Notes under the pieces: generated by a model | What the model was told of the DNA's origin: nothing | The model's database searches: none | Seen by the model: the letters and a program-made list of their open reading frames with translations, nothing else | DNA from: an uncultured Alphaproteobacteria bacterium | GTDB lineage: Bacteria; Pseudomonadota; Alphaproteobacteria; CAAHEQ01; UBA3637 | NCBI GenBank assembly: GCA_944391545.1 | Contig: CALXTZ010000002.1 | Location: 1-29,946 of the forward strand | DNA: 29,946 nucleotides | Reading direction: 5' to 3' | Program-made: the position numbers and the translations under genes | Part shown: in pieces, positions 1 to 7,001 of the stretch | How positions within the stretch are numbered: position 1 is the stretch's first letter | Layout: every line of letters begins with the position of its first letter

Positions 1-1604
1 CTTTAACGTTAGATATGTTAGATGAAACACACTTTGTCACAGTTAATAATGTTCGTTATGAAGGAACAGACATATGTGATATAGAGACAGATAGCTTAAA
101 ATTTTACTTTAATAAATACATGGAAGAAGTAGGAAGTATTTGTATCCCATCCTGTACAGGAGATGAAAGATGTTGTGACAACACATGTAAGAGTATTCAA
201 ACTCCTTGTGGAGAGGATGGATGTTTAGATTGCGGGAGTGATTATTGTACAACAACGAATACCTGTTGTCCGACACCGGATGCGACGAAGTGTGGCGACA
301 ATGATTGTTGTGAGACGAAATGTTGTAATGGTGTCTGTTGTGCTGAAAGTTATATGACCTGTGATGAAACAACGACTTGTGGCTGTCCGAATAATATGGT
401 TCCAGATGCAGACACTGGTACATGTAAATGTCCTGATGATGCCCCGTATTATTTTGAAGAAGAAGGTATCTGTTGTCAATCGGGTTATACTCCGTTAGAT
501 GGAGAGTGTCAACGTATTAACTGTGATGGAGGGCCGACCAATTATAACTGTTCCATAAATGGAAAACTTTGTGGAACCAAGTGTGATTCGGTTGGAAGAA
601 ACTGTTCAACAGGCGTTTGTTATGCTGATGAGTGTCCTAGTGGATATCCTTTTACCATTATGAAAAATAATTGGGGGTGGGGTGGAGGAGATTACTATGG
701 TTGCGAGATAAAAAACACAGATTGTTATACAAGTCCGACAAAGACAGCTTGTTGGGAGAATTTCACAGGAGTAAAAATGAGTTGTTGTGACGCAACACTT
801 CAAGGAGAATGCACAAACTATTTATGCGATCCAACGGTATGTGATTCTTTTAATACGTCAACACAAACTGTAACATATGGTCATGCTGGTTATTGGGGAT
901 ATTGTCTTTTTAATGATATGGCAAATAATCTATCAAATGTCTACTGTACCAGAAGTAATACCACAACATGGGAATGTAGCATTGGTGGACTACCTGCTTA
1001 TAGCGGTATTCGATGTGGCTCTTGTACAACACCGCCATGTTCTGATTGTTCGAAAGATCCTTGTTCCTTACTTGGGAGTGGTGTTTATACAGACGAAAAT
1101 GGATGGTGCTGTAAAGATTTTGAAAAGGGAACTATATGTAAATCATCTAAAGATTCATATGTTTCCCTAAAGAAAAATGGTATATATGAACAATGCGGCG
1201 GAGGTTTCGTTTGGAATAATGGGAAGCAATCTATTGGAGATTGTTTCCCGATAAATTGTCCTCAAGGTTCAGAATGGGGATCTGTTTACGGGCGTTTTTA
1301 TGGATGTTTCAATACCACAACAGGCATCGGATGTATTCGGTCGAATTCAATATATGAATGTTATTCATCAGCAACAAAAACGTGTGGCACACCATGTCAG
1401 ACAGCAGATGGGCAAGGATGTTCTAATTATTATCAAGAGGCTTGTGCTCCTATTGATCCAGAAACTGGGAAAAGGCATTGTGTTTATGGAAAAGCTGTGA
1501 CAGAAACATGTATCTGTGATACAGATAAAACATTAACGATTGGAGAACTTTGTTGTGCTCCAGGACAAGAAAATATTAACGGAGCTTGTTCTGTCGTTCA
1601 ATAA
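1..1604 (+). CDS. Cys-rich pilin-like surface protein, 5' end outside window
   Basis: The gene enters from the left edge. The reading frame is open from base 3, and the residues LTLDM just before the first in-window ATG (base 15) match LTLDM of the complete paralogue at 7002-9146, so that ATG is internal and the prepilin-type N-terminus is missing from view. About the first 120 visible residues align well with the paralogue (FYFNKYME, then CIPxC, then a GCLDCGSxYC block, then CCNGxCC). The remainder is Cys-rich but diverges. It contains many C-x2-C and CC pairs, Asn/Thr/Gly-rich linkers and aromatic Gly patches (NNWGWGGGDYYGC). I infer an exported, disulfide-bonded surface or appendage protein. 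Base composition is clearly more AT-rich than the neighbouring ffh operon. It lacks the GC-richer 16-residue repeat tail of the paralogue. The ligand and exact family are unknown to me. Confidence 0.8.
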   Translation, partial: LTLDMLDETHFVTVNNVRYEGTDICDIETDSLKFYFNKYMEEVGSICIPSCTGDERCCDNTCKSIQTPCGEDGCLDCGSDYCTTTNTCCPTPDATKCGDNDCCETKCCNGVCCAESYMTCDETTTCGCPNNMVPDADTGTCKCPDDAPYYFEEEGICCQSGYTPLDGECQRINCDGGPTNYNCSINGKLCGTKCDSVGRNCSTGVCYADECPSGYPFTIMKNNWGWGGGDYYGCEIKNTDCYTSPTKTACWENFTGVKMSCCDATLQGECTNYLCDPTVCDSFNTSTQTVTYGHAGYWGYCLFNDMANNLSNVYCTRSNTTTWECSIGGLPAYSGIRCGSCTTPPCSDCSKDPCSLLGSGVYTDENGWCCKDFEKGTICKSSKDSYVSLKKNGIYEQCGGGFVWNNGKQSIGDCFPINCPQGSEWGSVYGRFYGCFNTTTGIGCIRSNSIYECYSSATKTCGTPCQTADGQGCSNYYQEACAPIDPETGKRHCVYGKAVTETCICDTDKTLTIGELCCAPGQENINGACSVVQ

Positions 1605-1623
1605 GAGTGCCTGTAAATAAAAC

Positions 1624-1652
1624 TTGACTCTTAAAAAAGAATCTATCATAAT
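1624..1652 (+). promoter_or_regulatory. Predicted sigma-70 promoter of the ffh operon
   Basis: TTGACT (1624-1629), a 17-base spacer, then CATAAT (1647-1652). It lies between the Cys-rich gene and ffh, about 110 bases before the ffh ATG, so the operon would carry a leader of roughly 100 bases. Pattern match only. Confidence 0.55.
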
Positions 1653-1654
1653 GA

Positions 1655-1728
1655 TCTCACATTTTCCAAGAACTGTGAGAAAACAGTCTCTGCGGAGATC
1701 CACCTGCCGGCGAATACGCTCACAGGTG
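1655..1728 (+). other. ffh leader with three serial inverted repeats
   Basis: Three inverted repeats follow one another: TCTCACA (1655-1661) with TGTGAGA (1674-1680), TCTC (1687-1690) with GAGA (1695-1698), and CACCTG (1701-1706) with CAGGTG (1723-1728). The first overlaps the predicted transcription start. The other two would fold in the leader RNA. There is no T-run, so this is not a simple terminator. I do not recognise a known riboswitch or the conserved SRP RNA loop. The function is unknown; a leader-mediated control of ffh or ribosomal protein synthesis is possible. Confidence 0.35.
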
Positions 1729-1760
1729 TTGTTGGTTTTATAGGCTTTTAAAGGGCGAAC

Positions 1761-3146
1761 ATGTTTAACACCTTGACCGACCGATTAGGTCAAATTTTGA
1801 ATAAAATTAAAGGACGCGGCATCTTAACGCAAGAGATGGTCGACGAGGCCATGCGCGAAATTAAAATCGCCTTGTTGGAAGCCGATGTTGCTTTGCCCGT
1901 TGTTAAATCTTTCATCAATACCGTCAAAGAACAAGCTGTCGGACAAAATATTATTAAATCAGTTCAGCCGGCGCAACAAGTTGTTAAAATCGTTCATGAT
2001 GCGTTGGTCCAAACATTGGATGACGGAGACAGCGCTTTAAAAACGGCTGCCGTTTCGCCGACGGTTTTGTTGATGGTCGGCTTGCAAGGTTCCGGAAAAA
2101 CGACCTCTTCTGCCAAGTTGGCCGCTCGTTTAAAAAAAGACGGCAAAAAGGTATTGATGGCGTCTTTGGATATTTATCGTCCGGCAGCCCAAGAACAATT
2201 GGCGGGGCTGGGCACACAAATCGGCGTTGACACAGTACCGATTATTGCCGGACAAAAGCCGTTAGACATCACCAAACGCGCGTTGGATGAAGCTAAAAAG
2301 GGTGCCTACGATGTGTTAATTTTGGACACGGCCGGTCGGTTGCATATCGATGATGATATGATGGATGAAGTCCGCCAGGTTGCCGAAAAAGCACGTCCGA
2401 CCGAAACATTGTTGGTTGTTGATTCCTTAACCGGTCAGGACGCGGTTCATGTGGCTGCTTCTTTCCACGCAGCGTTACCGTTGACCGGCGTTATTTTAAC
2501 TCGTGTTGACGGAGACGCGCGCGGCGGCGCGGCTTTATCAATGAAAGCCGTCACCGGTTGCCCGATTAAATTTTTAGGCATGGGCGAAAAAACGGATGCG
2601 TTGGAAACTTTTGATGCCAAACGCGTTGCCGGTCGGATTTTGGGCATGGGCGATGTAGTCGGATTGGTCGAAACGGCAATAGAAAAAGTCAACCAGGAAG
2701 ACGCCGTGAAAATGGCCGAACGGATGATGAAAGGCCAATTTGACATGAATGATATGCTCAGCCAACTCCAGCAAATCAAAAACTTGGGCGATGTGAAAGG
2801 GTTCATGATGATGATTCCGGGCATGGCCAAGTTCCGTGAAAAAATCGAACAAGCCAATATTGACAACAGCATTTTTAAACGACAAGAAGCGATTATCTTG
2901 TCGATGACGCCGTTTGAACGGCGCCACCCGGATGTCTTGAAAGCTTCCCGCAAGTTGCGGATTGCCAAAGGCGCCGGCGTCACTGTGAACGATGTGAACA
3001 AACTCGTGAAACAGTATGAACAAATGGCGCAAGCCATGAAAAAATTCAAGAAAATGGGGCCGCTGGGTTCGCTTTCAGCAATGAAAGGCCTGTTCGGCGG
3101 CAACCCCTTGATGAACAAGGGGGGATTTCCTCCCTTTAATATGTAA
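1761..3146 (+). CDS. ffh: Signal recognition particle GTPase Ffh (SRP54)
   Basis: Ffh binds 4.5S RNA and signal peptides of nascent membrane proteins and delivers ribosomes to FtsY at the inner membrane. At 461 residues it is near the normal length. The N-domain covers about 1-90. The GTPase domain carries GLQGSGKTT at 107-115, DTAGR at 189-193 and TRVDGDARGG at 247-256. The Met-rich M domain covers about 325-461, with many Met pairs and the MIPGM segment. The G4 motif reads TRVD rather than the usual TKxD, a mild substitution. The start is the ATG after AAAGGG. It is the first gene of ffh-rpsP-rimM-trmD-rplS, an order common in alphaproteobacteria that couples SRP to ribosome and tRNA maturation. 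Confidence 0.97.
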   Translation: MFNTLTDRLGQILNKIKGRGILTQEMVDEAMREIKIALLEADVALPVVKSFINTVKEQAVGQNIIKSVQPAQQVVKIVHDALVQTLDDGDSALKTAAVSPTVLLMVGLQGSGKTTSSAKLAARLKKDGKKVLMASLDIYRPAAQEQLAGLGTQIGVDTVPIIAGQKPLDITKRALDEAKKGAYDVLILDTAGRLHIDDDMMDEVRQVAEKARPTETLLVVDSLTGQDAVHVAASFHAALPLTGVILTRVDGDARGGAALSMKAVTGCPIKFLGMGEKTDALETFDAKRVAGRILGMGDVVGLVETAIEKVNQEDAVKMAERMMKGQFDMNDMLSQLQQIKNLGDVKGFMMMIPGMAKFREKIEQANIDNSIFKRQEAIILSMTPFERRHPDVLKASRKLRIAKGAGVTVNDVNKLVKQYEQMAQAMKKFKKMGPLGSLSAMKGLFGGNPLMNKGGFPPFNM

Positions 3147-3172
3147 CTAACTGAAACAAGAAAGGAAAACAG

Positions 3173-3655
3173 ATGTCAGTTCGTATCAGATTAGCTCGCG
3201 GCGGATCCAAAAAACGCCCGTTCCACAAAATCGTTGTTGCCGACAGCCGCGCACCGCGTGACGGTCGTTTCATCGAACAATTGGGATATTACAACCCGTT
3301 GGTTGCCAAAGACCATCCGGAACATTTGAAAGTCGATGTTGAAAAAGTCAAAGCTTGGCTGGGCAAAGGCGCTCAACCGACAGACCGTTTAACGCGTTTG
3401 TTTGCGACATTGGGTTTGGTCGAAGCTCCGGTGATTAAAACCAATGAACAACAACCGAAGAAATCCGCTCCGAAAGCCAAAGCACAAGAACGCTTAAAAG
3501 AACAAGCTGAACGTGAAGCGGCCAAGAAAGAAGCGGAAGAACAAGCAAAACGCGAAGCTGAAGAAGCTGCCAAAGCGGCGCAAGAAGCTGCTGTTGCAGA
3601 AGAACCGGCACCGGCTGAAGAAGCGCCTGCGGCCGAAGCACCGGCTGAAGCTTAA
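3173..3655 (+). CDS. rpsP: 30S ribosomal protein S16 with long C-terminal extension
   Basis: S16 helps assemble the 5' and central domains of 16S rRNA in the 30S subunit. The first ~80 residues (MSVRIRLARGGSKKRPF, DSRAPRDGRFIEQLGYYNP, QPTDRLTRLF) are classic S16. From about residue 92 to 160 there is a low-complexity tail rich in Lys, Glu and Ala (helical, likely coiled-coil or disordered) that turns into a Pro/Ala/Glu stretch. E. coli S16 has 82 residues, so the protein is about twice that length. Extended S16 proteins are known in alphaproteobacteria. SD GAAAGGA precedes the ATG, and the gene starts 26 bases after ffh. Confidence 0.97.
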   Translation: MSVRIRLARGGSKKRPFHKIVVADSRAPRDGRFIEQLGYYNPLVAKDHPEHLKVDVEKVKAWLGKGAQPTDRLTRLFATLGLVEAPVIKTNEQQPKKSAPKAKAQERLKEQAEREAAKKEAEEQAKREAEEAAKAAQEAAVAEEPAPAEEAPAAEAPAEA

Positions 3656-3670
3656 TTCGGAATTGACGCC

Positions 3671-4177
3671 ATGACACGTTTGGTAAAAGTCGGTCAGATT
3701 GTTGCCCCGCACGGGATTAAAGGGATGGTGAAAATTAACACCTCTTTGGAAAATCCGCGTGCGCTGACGCAGTATGGACCGATTTACACACAAACGGGTC
3801 AATCGATGACGGTTCGAATTGTTTGTGTCAAAGGAACGCAAGTCATTGCGGCTCTTGACGGCATCTCGGACAGAAATGCGGCAGAAAACATGCGCGGAAC
3901 ACACCTTCTGATCAACAGAGACAACCTGCCCGCCGTTCAGGCAGACCAGTATTATTATTGCGATTTAATCGGTCTGACGGTTTTAGATCAATCGGGGACG
4001 GTTTGGGGAATGGTTAAATCTGTTGAAAATTACGGTGCCAGTGATATTTTGGTCATTGAAACAAAAGCAGGGGCGGACGTAATGGTTGCTTTCACGAAAG
4101 AAACGGTTCCGACCGTGGACTTAACGAATAAAACCATCACGGTTCTTTTACCTGATTTTGCAAAGGAGGAAGCATGA
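3671..4177 (+). CDS. rimM: 16S rRNA processing protein RimM
   Basis: RimM binds the 30S head near S19 and assists 16S rRNA maturation. The 168-residue protein has the usual two parts. The N-terminal RimM beta-barrel starts VGQIVAPHGIKG, and a C-terminal PRC-barrel starts around YYYCDLIGLTV (about residues 95-105). It lies 15 bases after rpsP and overlaps trmD by four bases (ATGA), indicating translational coupling. The SD of its own start is weak (GGAATT), consistent with coupling to rpsP. Confidence 0.96.
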   Translation: MTRLVKVGQIVAPHGIKGMVKINTSLENPRALTQYGPIYTQTGQSMTVRIVCVKGTQVIAALDGISDRNAAENMRGTHLLINRDNLPAVQADQYYYCDLIGLTVLDQSGTVWGMVKSVENYGASDILVIETKAGADVMVAFTKETVPTVDLTNKTITVLLPDFAKEEA

Positions 4178-4869
4178 ACATTACCTGTTTAACGCTTTTC
4201 CCCGAAATGTTTCCCGGATTTTTGGGCTATTCTTTGGCCGGAAAAGCCATGAAAGAAAATTTGTTTTCTTTACGGGCTGTCAACATCCGCGACTATGCTA
4301 CTGATGCCTACAAAACCGTAGATGACGTGCCTTTCGGCGGCAGCGCCGGCATGTTAATGAAGGCAGATGTTTTGGATGCTGCCATCAAAGCCAATTACAC
4401 ATCGGGACCTCTGATTTACATGTCCCCGCGCGGTCAAACGCTGACGCAAAAACGCGTGGTTGAATTGGCGCATGAAGAAAATGTCACCATCATTTGCGGT
4501 CGTTTCGAAGGCATTGATGAGCGCATTTTACAAAGCTGGCCGATTGAAGAAATCAGCATCGGTGATTTCGTTTTATCGGGCGGTGAGCCGGCTGCATTAA
4601 CAATGCTGGATGCTGTGATTCGGTACATTCCGCATGTGCTCGGGAACGCTGATTCTTTAGCGGAAGAAAGCTTTGCCAACGGCCTGCTGGAATATCCGCA
4701 ATACACGCGCCCGCAAGTTTGGAACGGCTTATCGGTTCCGGACGTGCTGGTTTCCGGACATCACAAAAACATCGAAAATTGGCGTAAAGAACAATCAATT
4801 CAATTAACGAAAGAAAGACGGCCTGATTTGTGGAAAGCTTATGAGGCGTCACAACAAAAGAAAGGATAA
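4174..4869 (+). CDS. trmD: tRNA (guanine-N1-)-methyltransferase TrmD
   Basis: TrmD uses S-adenosylmethionine to methylate G37 next to the anticodon of tRNAs, preventing +1 frameshifts. The 231-residue protein is of usual length. It has the trefoil-knot SPOUT signatures SPRGQ (about residue 85), CGRFEGIDERI (about 109-119) and SIGDFVLSGGEPAAL (about 129-143), and the C-terminal WRKEQS segment. A strong SD (AAAGGAGG) lies at the end of rimM, and the start codon overlaps the rimM stop. Confidence 0.97.
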   Translation: MNITCLTLFPEMFPGFLGYSLAGKAMKENLFSLRAVNIRDYATDAYKTVDDVPFGGSAGMLMKADVLDAAIKANYTSGPLIYMSPRGQTLTQKRVVELAHEENVTIICGRFEGIDERILQSWPIEEISIGDFVLSGGEPAALTMLDAVIRYIPHVLGNADSLAEESFANGLLEYPQYTRPQVWNGLSVPDVLVSGHHKNIENWRKEQSIQLTKERRPDLWKAYEASQQKKG

Positions 4870-4872
4870 AAA

Positions 4873-5223
4873 ATGGATATCATTCAAACTCTTGAAAAAG
4901 AACAAATGGACAAATTGAAAAAAGATATTCCTGACTTCAAAGCAGGCGATACTTTAAAAGTTCATTGCAAAATCAAAGAAGGCGATCGCGAACGGATTCA
5001 GATTTTCGAAGGCGTTTGCATTGCTCGTAACAACGATGGATTAAATTCTTCGTTTGTCGTTCGGAAAATTTCTTTCGGCGAAGGCGTTGAACGTATTTTC
5101 CCGCTGTATTCTCCGAATGTCACGAAAATCGAAAACGTTCGGCCGGGTAAAGTCCGCCGTTCCAAGATTTATTACTTGCGCAAATTGTTCGGGAAAGCTG
5201 CCCGTATTGCGGAAGATAAATAA
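4873..5223 (+). CDS. rplS: 50S ribosomal protein L19
   Basis: L19 lies at the 30S-50S interface and contributes to intersubunit bridges. The 116-residue product shows the family pattern: FKAGDTLKVHCKIKEGDRERIQIFEGVCIAR in the centre of the N-terminal half (given here as the span at about residues 23-53), then VERIFPLYSP and RRSKIYYLRKLFGKAARI near the C-terminus. SD AAAGGA precedes the ATG. It is the last gene of the ffh operon, and a strong intrinsic terminator follows 20 bases after its stop. Confidence 0.97.
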   Translation: MDIIQTLEKEQMDKLKKDIPDFKAGDTLKVHCKIKEGDRERIQIFEGVCIARNNDGLNSSFVVRKISFGEGVERIFPLYSPNVTKIENVRPGKVRRSKIYYLRKLFGKAARIAEDK

Positions 5224-5242
5224 ATTTTCCAAACAAATAAAG

Positions 5243-5272
5243 AATCCCCCTCTTTTTGTGGGGGATTTTTTT
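5243..5272 (+). terminator. Intrinsic terminator of the ffh-rplS operon
   Basis: Stem AATCCCCC (5243-5250) with GGGGGATT (5260-5267), a nine-base loop and a T-run through 5272. It ends one base before the -35 box of the next predicted promoter. Confidence 0.9.
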
Positions 5273-5273
5273 A

Positions 5274-5302
5274 TTGACATTGTATTTCCTTATGTTTATA
5301 CT
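5274..5302 (+). promoter_or_regulatory. Near-consensus sigma-70 promoter with no intact gene behind it
   Basis: TTGACA (5274-5279), a 17-base spacer, then TATACT (5297-5302). It is one of the best promoter matches in the window. It is followed by an SD-like AGGGAA, an ATG at 5331 and a C12 tract, the same arrangement as in front of the Cys-rich gene at 7002. Confidence 0.7.
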
Positions 5303-5330
5303 GATTCCCAGTTCATAGGGAAATGAAAAA

Positions 5331-5396
5331 ATGCATTATATTCTCAATCAGTTAACAGTTACCCCCCCCCCCCACTGTCAAGCAAAATCTTCATAA
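5331..5396 (+). pseudogene. Short ORF with C12 tract; decayed or silent copy of a phase-variable 5' module
   Basis: The ATG at 5331 has an SD-like AGGGAA eight bases upstream and a near-consensus promoter. With 12 C the frame gives only 21 residues (ending TVTPPPHCQAKSS). The TPPPHxQ core matches TPPPHHQ at the same place in the complete Cys-rich protein (7002-9146), and the flanks CAGTTA-C12-AC and CAATTA-C12-AC also agree. With 11 C the frame would run to 5688 (118 codons), and with 13 C to 5566 (78 codons). Both run through the ctrA terminator hairpin, and neither shows a prepilin or Cys-rich domain. I read this as the remnant of a lost pilin-like gene. A short regulated peptide is the alternative. 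Confidence 0.45.
5362..5373 (+). repeat. Homopolymer tract C12
   Basis: Twelve consecutive C between GTTA and ACTGTC. Runs of this length slip readily during replication. The matching tract at 7030-7041 lies in an intact gene. Confidence 0.95.
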
Positions 5397-5461
5397 AAAA
5401 GTCGTTAGAAAAAAAGAACGATGCTTCTCAAAAGAAGTTCTCTTCTTTGTGCATAAAAATT

Positions 5462-5493
5462 ATCCCGAAAATGACAGCTGTCCTCTTCGGGAT
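5462..5493 (-). terminator. Intrinsic terminator of ctrA
   Basis: Stem ATCCCGAA (5462-5469) with TTCGGGAT (5486-5493), with an inner palindrome GACAGCTGTC (5473-5482). Read on the minus strand it is followed by AATTTTTATG, and it lies about 28 bases after the ctrA stop. It would also form in a plus-strand transcript from the 5274 promoter, but without a U-run. Confidence 0.75.
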
Positions 5494-5520
5494 TCTATTA
5501 ACTTTTGGAAAAACCGGTTT

Positions 5521-6219
5521 TTATTTCTTTTTCTGCCCCAGCATTTCTGGATCTTGCAACAAATAACCGCGTCCCCAAATCGTACCGATATAATCATCGC
5601 CGCCGGTTGCTTTTTCCAGTTTTTTACGCAGCTTGCAAATAAACACGTCAATAATTTTCAATTCTGGTTCATCCATGCCGCCGTATAAGTGATTTAAAAA
5701 TTGCTCTTTACTTAAAGTTGTTCCTTTGCGCAAGGCCAATAATTCCAAAATAGCAAATTCTTTACCCGTCAAATGAACGACTTTTCCGCCGACGGACACG
5801 GTTTTAGAATCCAAATTAATTTCCAACTTACCCACATTAATAATGGATTTCGAATGCCCCTGCGAGCGGCGAACAATCGCCCGAATTCGCGCAATTAATT
5901 CAGCTTTATCAAACGGCTTTGTCAGATAATCATCCGCACCGTCCATAAAACCTTTAACTTTCTTATCCGGCGCCGTTAACCCGGACAAAATCAACACCGG
6001 GGTCGACACTTTAGCCGAACGCAACTTTTTCAAAACTTCAAACCCGTCCATATCAGGTAGCATCAAATCCAAAATGATAATGTCGTAATCGTACAGCTTT
6101 CCGATTTCGATGCCGTCTTCGCCAAAATTCGAGACATCCACGACCATACCTTCTTTGGATAAAATCATGTTAATATTTTGAGCCATTGATTTGTCGTCTT
6201 CGACCAATAAAACACGCAT
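5521..6219 (-). CDS. ctrA: Cell-cycle response regulator CtrA
   Basis: CtrA is the OmpR-type master regulator of alphaproteobacteria, controlling cell-cycle, division and often motility genes when phosphorylated by the CckA-ChpT relay. The start is the ATG giving MRVLLVEDD (SD GAGAGGG); an upstream in-frame extension of 23 codons lacks support. The product has 232 residues. The receiver domain carries acidic residues at EDD (7-9), phospho-acceptor Asp51 in DLMLPDMDG, and TKPF near 104. The winged-helix domain contains LTGKEFAILELL and LNHLYGGMDEPELKIIDVF (about 180-200), nearly identical to Caulobacter CtrA. The C-terminus is LGQKKK, without the Ala-Ala that marks Caulobacter CtrA for ClpXP. 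A CtrA box lies 33 bases upstream of the start, indicating autoregulation. Confidence 0.95.
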   Translation of the reverse strand: MRVLLVEDDKSMAQNINMILSKEGMVVDVSNFGEDGIEIGKLYDYDIIILDLMLPDMDGFEVLKKLRSAKVSTPVLILSGLTAPDKKVKGFMDGADDYLTKPFDKAELIARIRAIVRRSQGHSKSIINVGKLEINLDSKTVSVGGKVVHLTGKEFAILELLALRKGTTLSKEQFLNHLYGGMDEPELKIIDVFICKLRKKLEKATGGDDYIGTIWGRGYLLQDPEMLGQKKK

Positions 6220-6251
6220 GCTGCCCTCTCTTCTTATGAAATTAACAAAGA

Positions 6252-6266
6252 TTAATATCAGGTTAA
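6252..6266 (-). promoter_or_regulatory. CtrA box TTAA-N7-TTAA upstream of ctrA
   Basis: TTAA (6252-6255), seven bases, TTAA (6263-6266) exactly fit the CtrA consensus. A further TTAA half-site at 6242-6245 has a six-base spacing. The site sits between the ctrA start (6219) and the DUF3175-like gene, where the ctrA promoter is expected. Confidence 0.7.
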
Positions 6267-6321
6267 TTTCTTTTTTGCCATAAGGCAAGAAAAAACTTAA
6301 AAAAGTTTCGATAAAAACGCG

Positions 6322-6567
6322 TTATTTCGTTTTTTCCATCTTTTCCAGTTGGGACTTGGCCTCTTGCAGAGCTGCCGCATTCGTCAAATGACGACCGGCT
6401 CTGTTCATATAAAACATCAGCCGCCGCAACGCCAACGTCGCATCGTTATGAGCGTCTTTCATTAAAACTTCAACAATTTCAGGTGCTGATTTTGTAAAAG
6501 TTCCGGCCGGCGTATGATATGTTTCTTGAGCATCAACTTCTTCGGACCAATATGGATTTTTTATCAT
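6322..6567 (-). CDS. DUF3175-like small protein
   Basis: This 81-residue protein has YWSEEV near the N-terminus, GTFTKSAPEIVEVLMKDA in the middle and LRRLMFYMNRAGRHL (about residues 48-62). The last segment matches, from memory, the MSMLTFYINRAGKNL signature of DUF3175, a widespread family of unknown role. No signal peptide or membrane segment is visible, and the C-terminus is a charged helix. The SD AAGGGGG is well placed. It lies upstream of ctrA on the same strand with about 100 bases between, where the CtrA box sits, so ctrA probably has its own promoter. The function is unknown. The family assignment should be confirmed by a profile search. Confidence 0.65.
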   Translation of the reverse strand: MIKNPYWSEEVDAQETYHTPAGTFTKSAPEIVEVLMKDAHNDATLALRRLMFYMNRAGRHLTNAAALQEAKSQLEKMEKTK

Positions 6568-6670
6568 TTTTCCCCCTTATTCAACACGTACCCTTTAAAA
6601 GAAATAGGCCTCTTTTTTTAAAGAACAAGGCTGTTTGGGAAGATGCACCGAATAAAAAAACAGTTTTTCC

Positions 6671-6699
6671 TTGACTCCGGGAACAAGAATCTGTAAGAT
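6671..6699 (+). promoter_or_regulatory. Predicted promoter of rpmG
   Basis: TTGACT (6671-6676), a 17-base spacer, TAAGAT (6694-6699). It lies about 44 bases before the rpmG ATG. The rest of the gap 6568-6670 shows nothing I can name. Confidence 0.6.
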
Positions 6700-6742
6700 G
6701 TGCTCTCTGTTAAAGATTCTTATATGGAAATGGTGGTAAAAA

Positions 6743-6910
6743 ATGGCAAAACCGACAACTATTGAAATTAAACTTGAAGCGACAGACGGGTCGGGACATT
6801 TTTATGTGGCTCGGAAAAATCCGCGGACAAAACCGGAAAAAATGAAAGTCCGTAAATACAACCCGAAAACGCGTCAACACACGGAATATGTTGAAAAGAA
6901 AATCAAGTAA
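6743..6910 (+). CDS. rpmG: 50S ribosomal protein L33
   Basis: The 55-residue product starts MAKPTTIEIKLEATDGSG and continues FYVARKNPRT, MKVRKYNPKTRQHTEY and VEKKIK, the typical alphaproteobacterial L33 of the large-subunit E-site region. It lacks the Cys pairs of zinc-binding L33 forms, so it is the zinc-free type. It is a monocistronic unit with its own promoter and terminator, between the minus-strand DUF3175-like gene and the Cys-rich pilin-like gene. Confidence 0.95.
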   Translation: MAKPTTIEIKLEATDGSGHFYVARKNPRTKPEKMKVRKYNPKTRQHTEYVEKKIK

Positions 6911-6916
6911 AAAAAA

Positions 6917-6943
6917 AGGCTCTGGTTATCAGAGCTTTTTTTT
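6917..6943 (+). terminator. Intrinsic terminator of rpmG
   Basis: GCTCTG (6919-6924), loop GTTAT, CAGAGC (6930-6935), then eight T (6936-6943). It starts within ten bases of the rpmG stop. Confidence 0.9.
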
Positions 6944-6945
6944 AC

Positions 6946-6974
6946 TTGACAATAGGGTAGAAATGGGATAGAAA
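6946..6974 (+). promoter_or_regulatory. Predicted promoter of the phase-variable Cys-rich gene
   Basis: TTGACA (6946-6951), a 17-base spacer, TAGAAA (6969-6974). The leader that follows contains AAAGGAAAGGG as SD, eight bases before the ATG at 7002. The TTCATARRGGAAA stretch in the leader is shared with the orphan module at 5311-5323. Confidence 0.6.
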
Positions 6975-7001
6975 AAATTCATAAAGGAAAGGGAATAACT
7001 G

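Noticed and set aside
1603..1632. AAGAGT/ACTCTT inverted repeat after the first gene as a terminator
   Set aside because: The stem is weak and the loop long, and no T-run follows; it overlaps the predicted -35 box.
1655..1740. SRP (4.5S) RNA gene just upstream of ffh
   Set aside because: The conserved SRP RNA tip loop (GGAAG/AGCAG pattern) is absent.
2447..3118. Long open frame of 223 codons on the minus strand inside ffh
   Set aside because: It lies fully opposite the highly conserved ffh M and G domains, has no SD and no recognisable domain; it is a shadow of ffh codon use.
6220..6288. N-terminal extension of ctrA by 23 residues
   Set aside because: CtrA proteins start at MRVLL, an SD (GAGAGGG) precedes that ATG, and the extension would cover the CtrA box.
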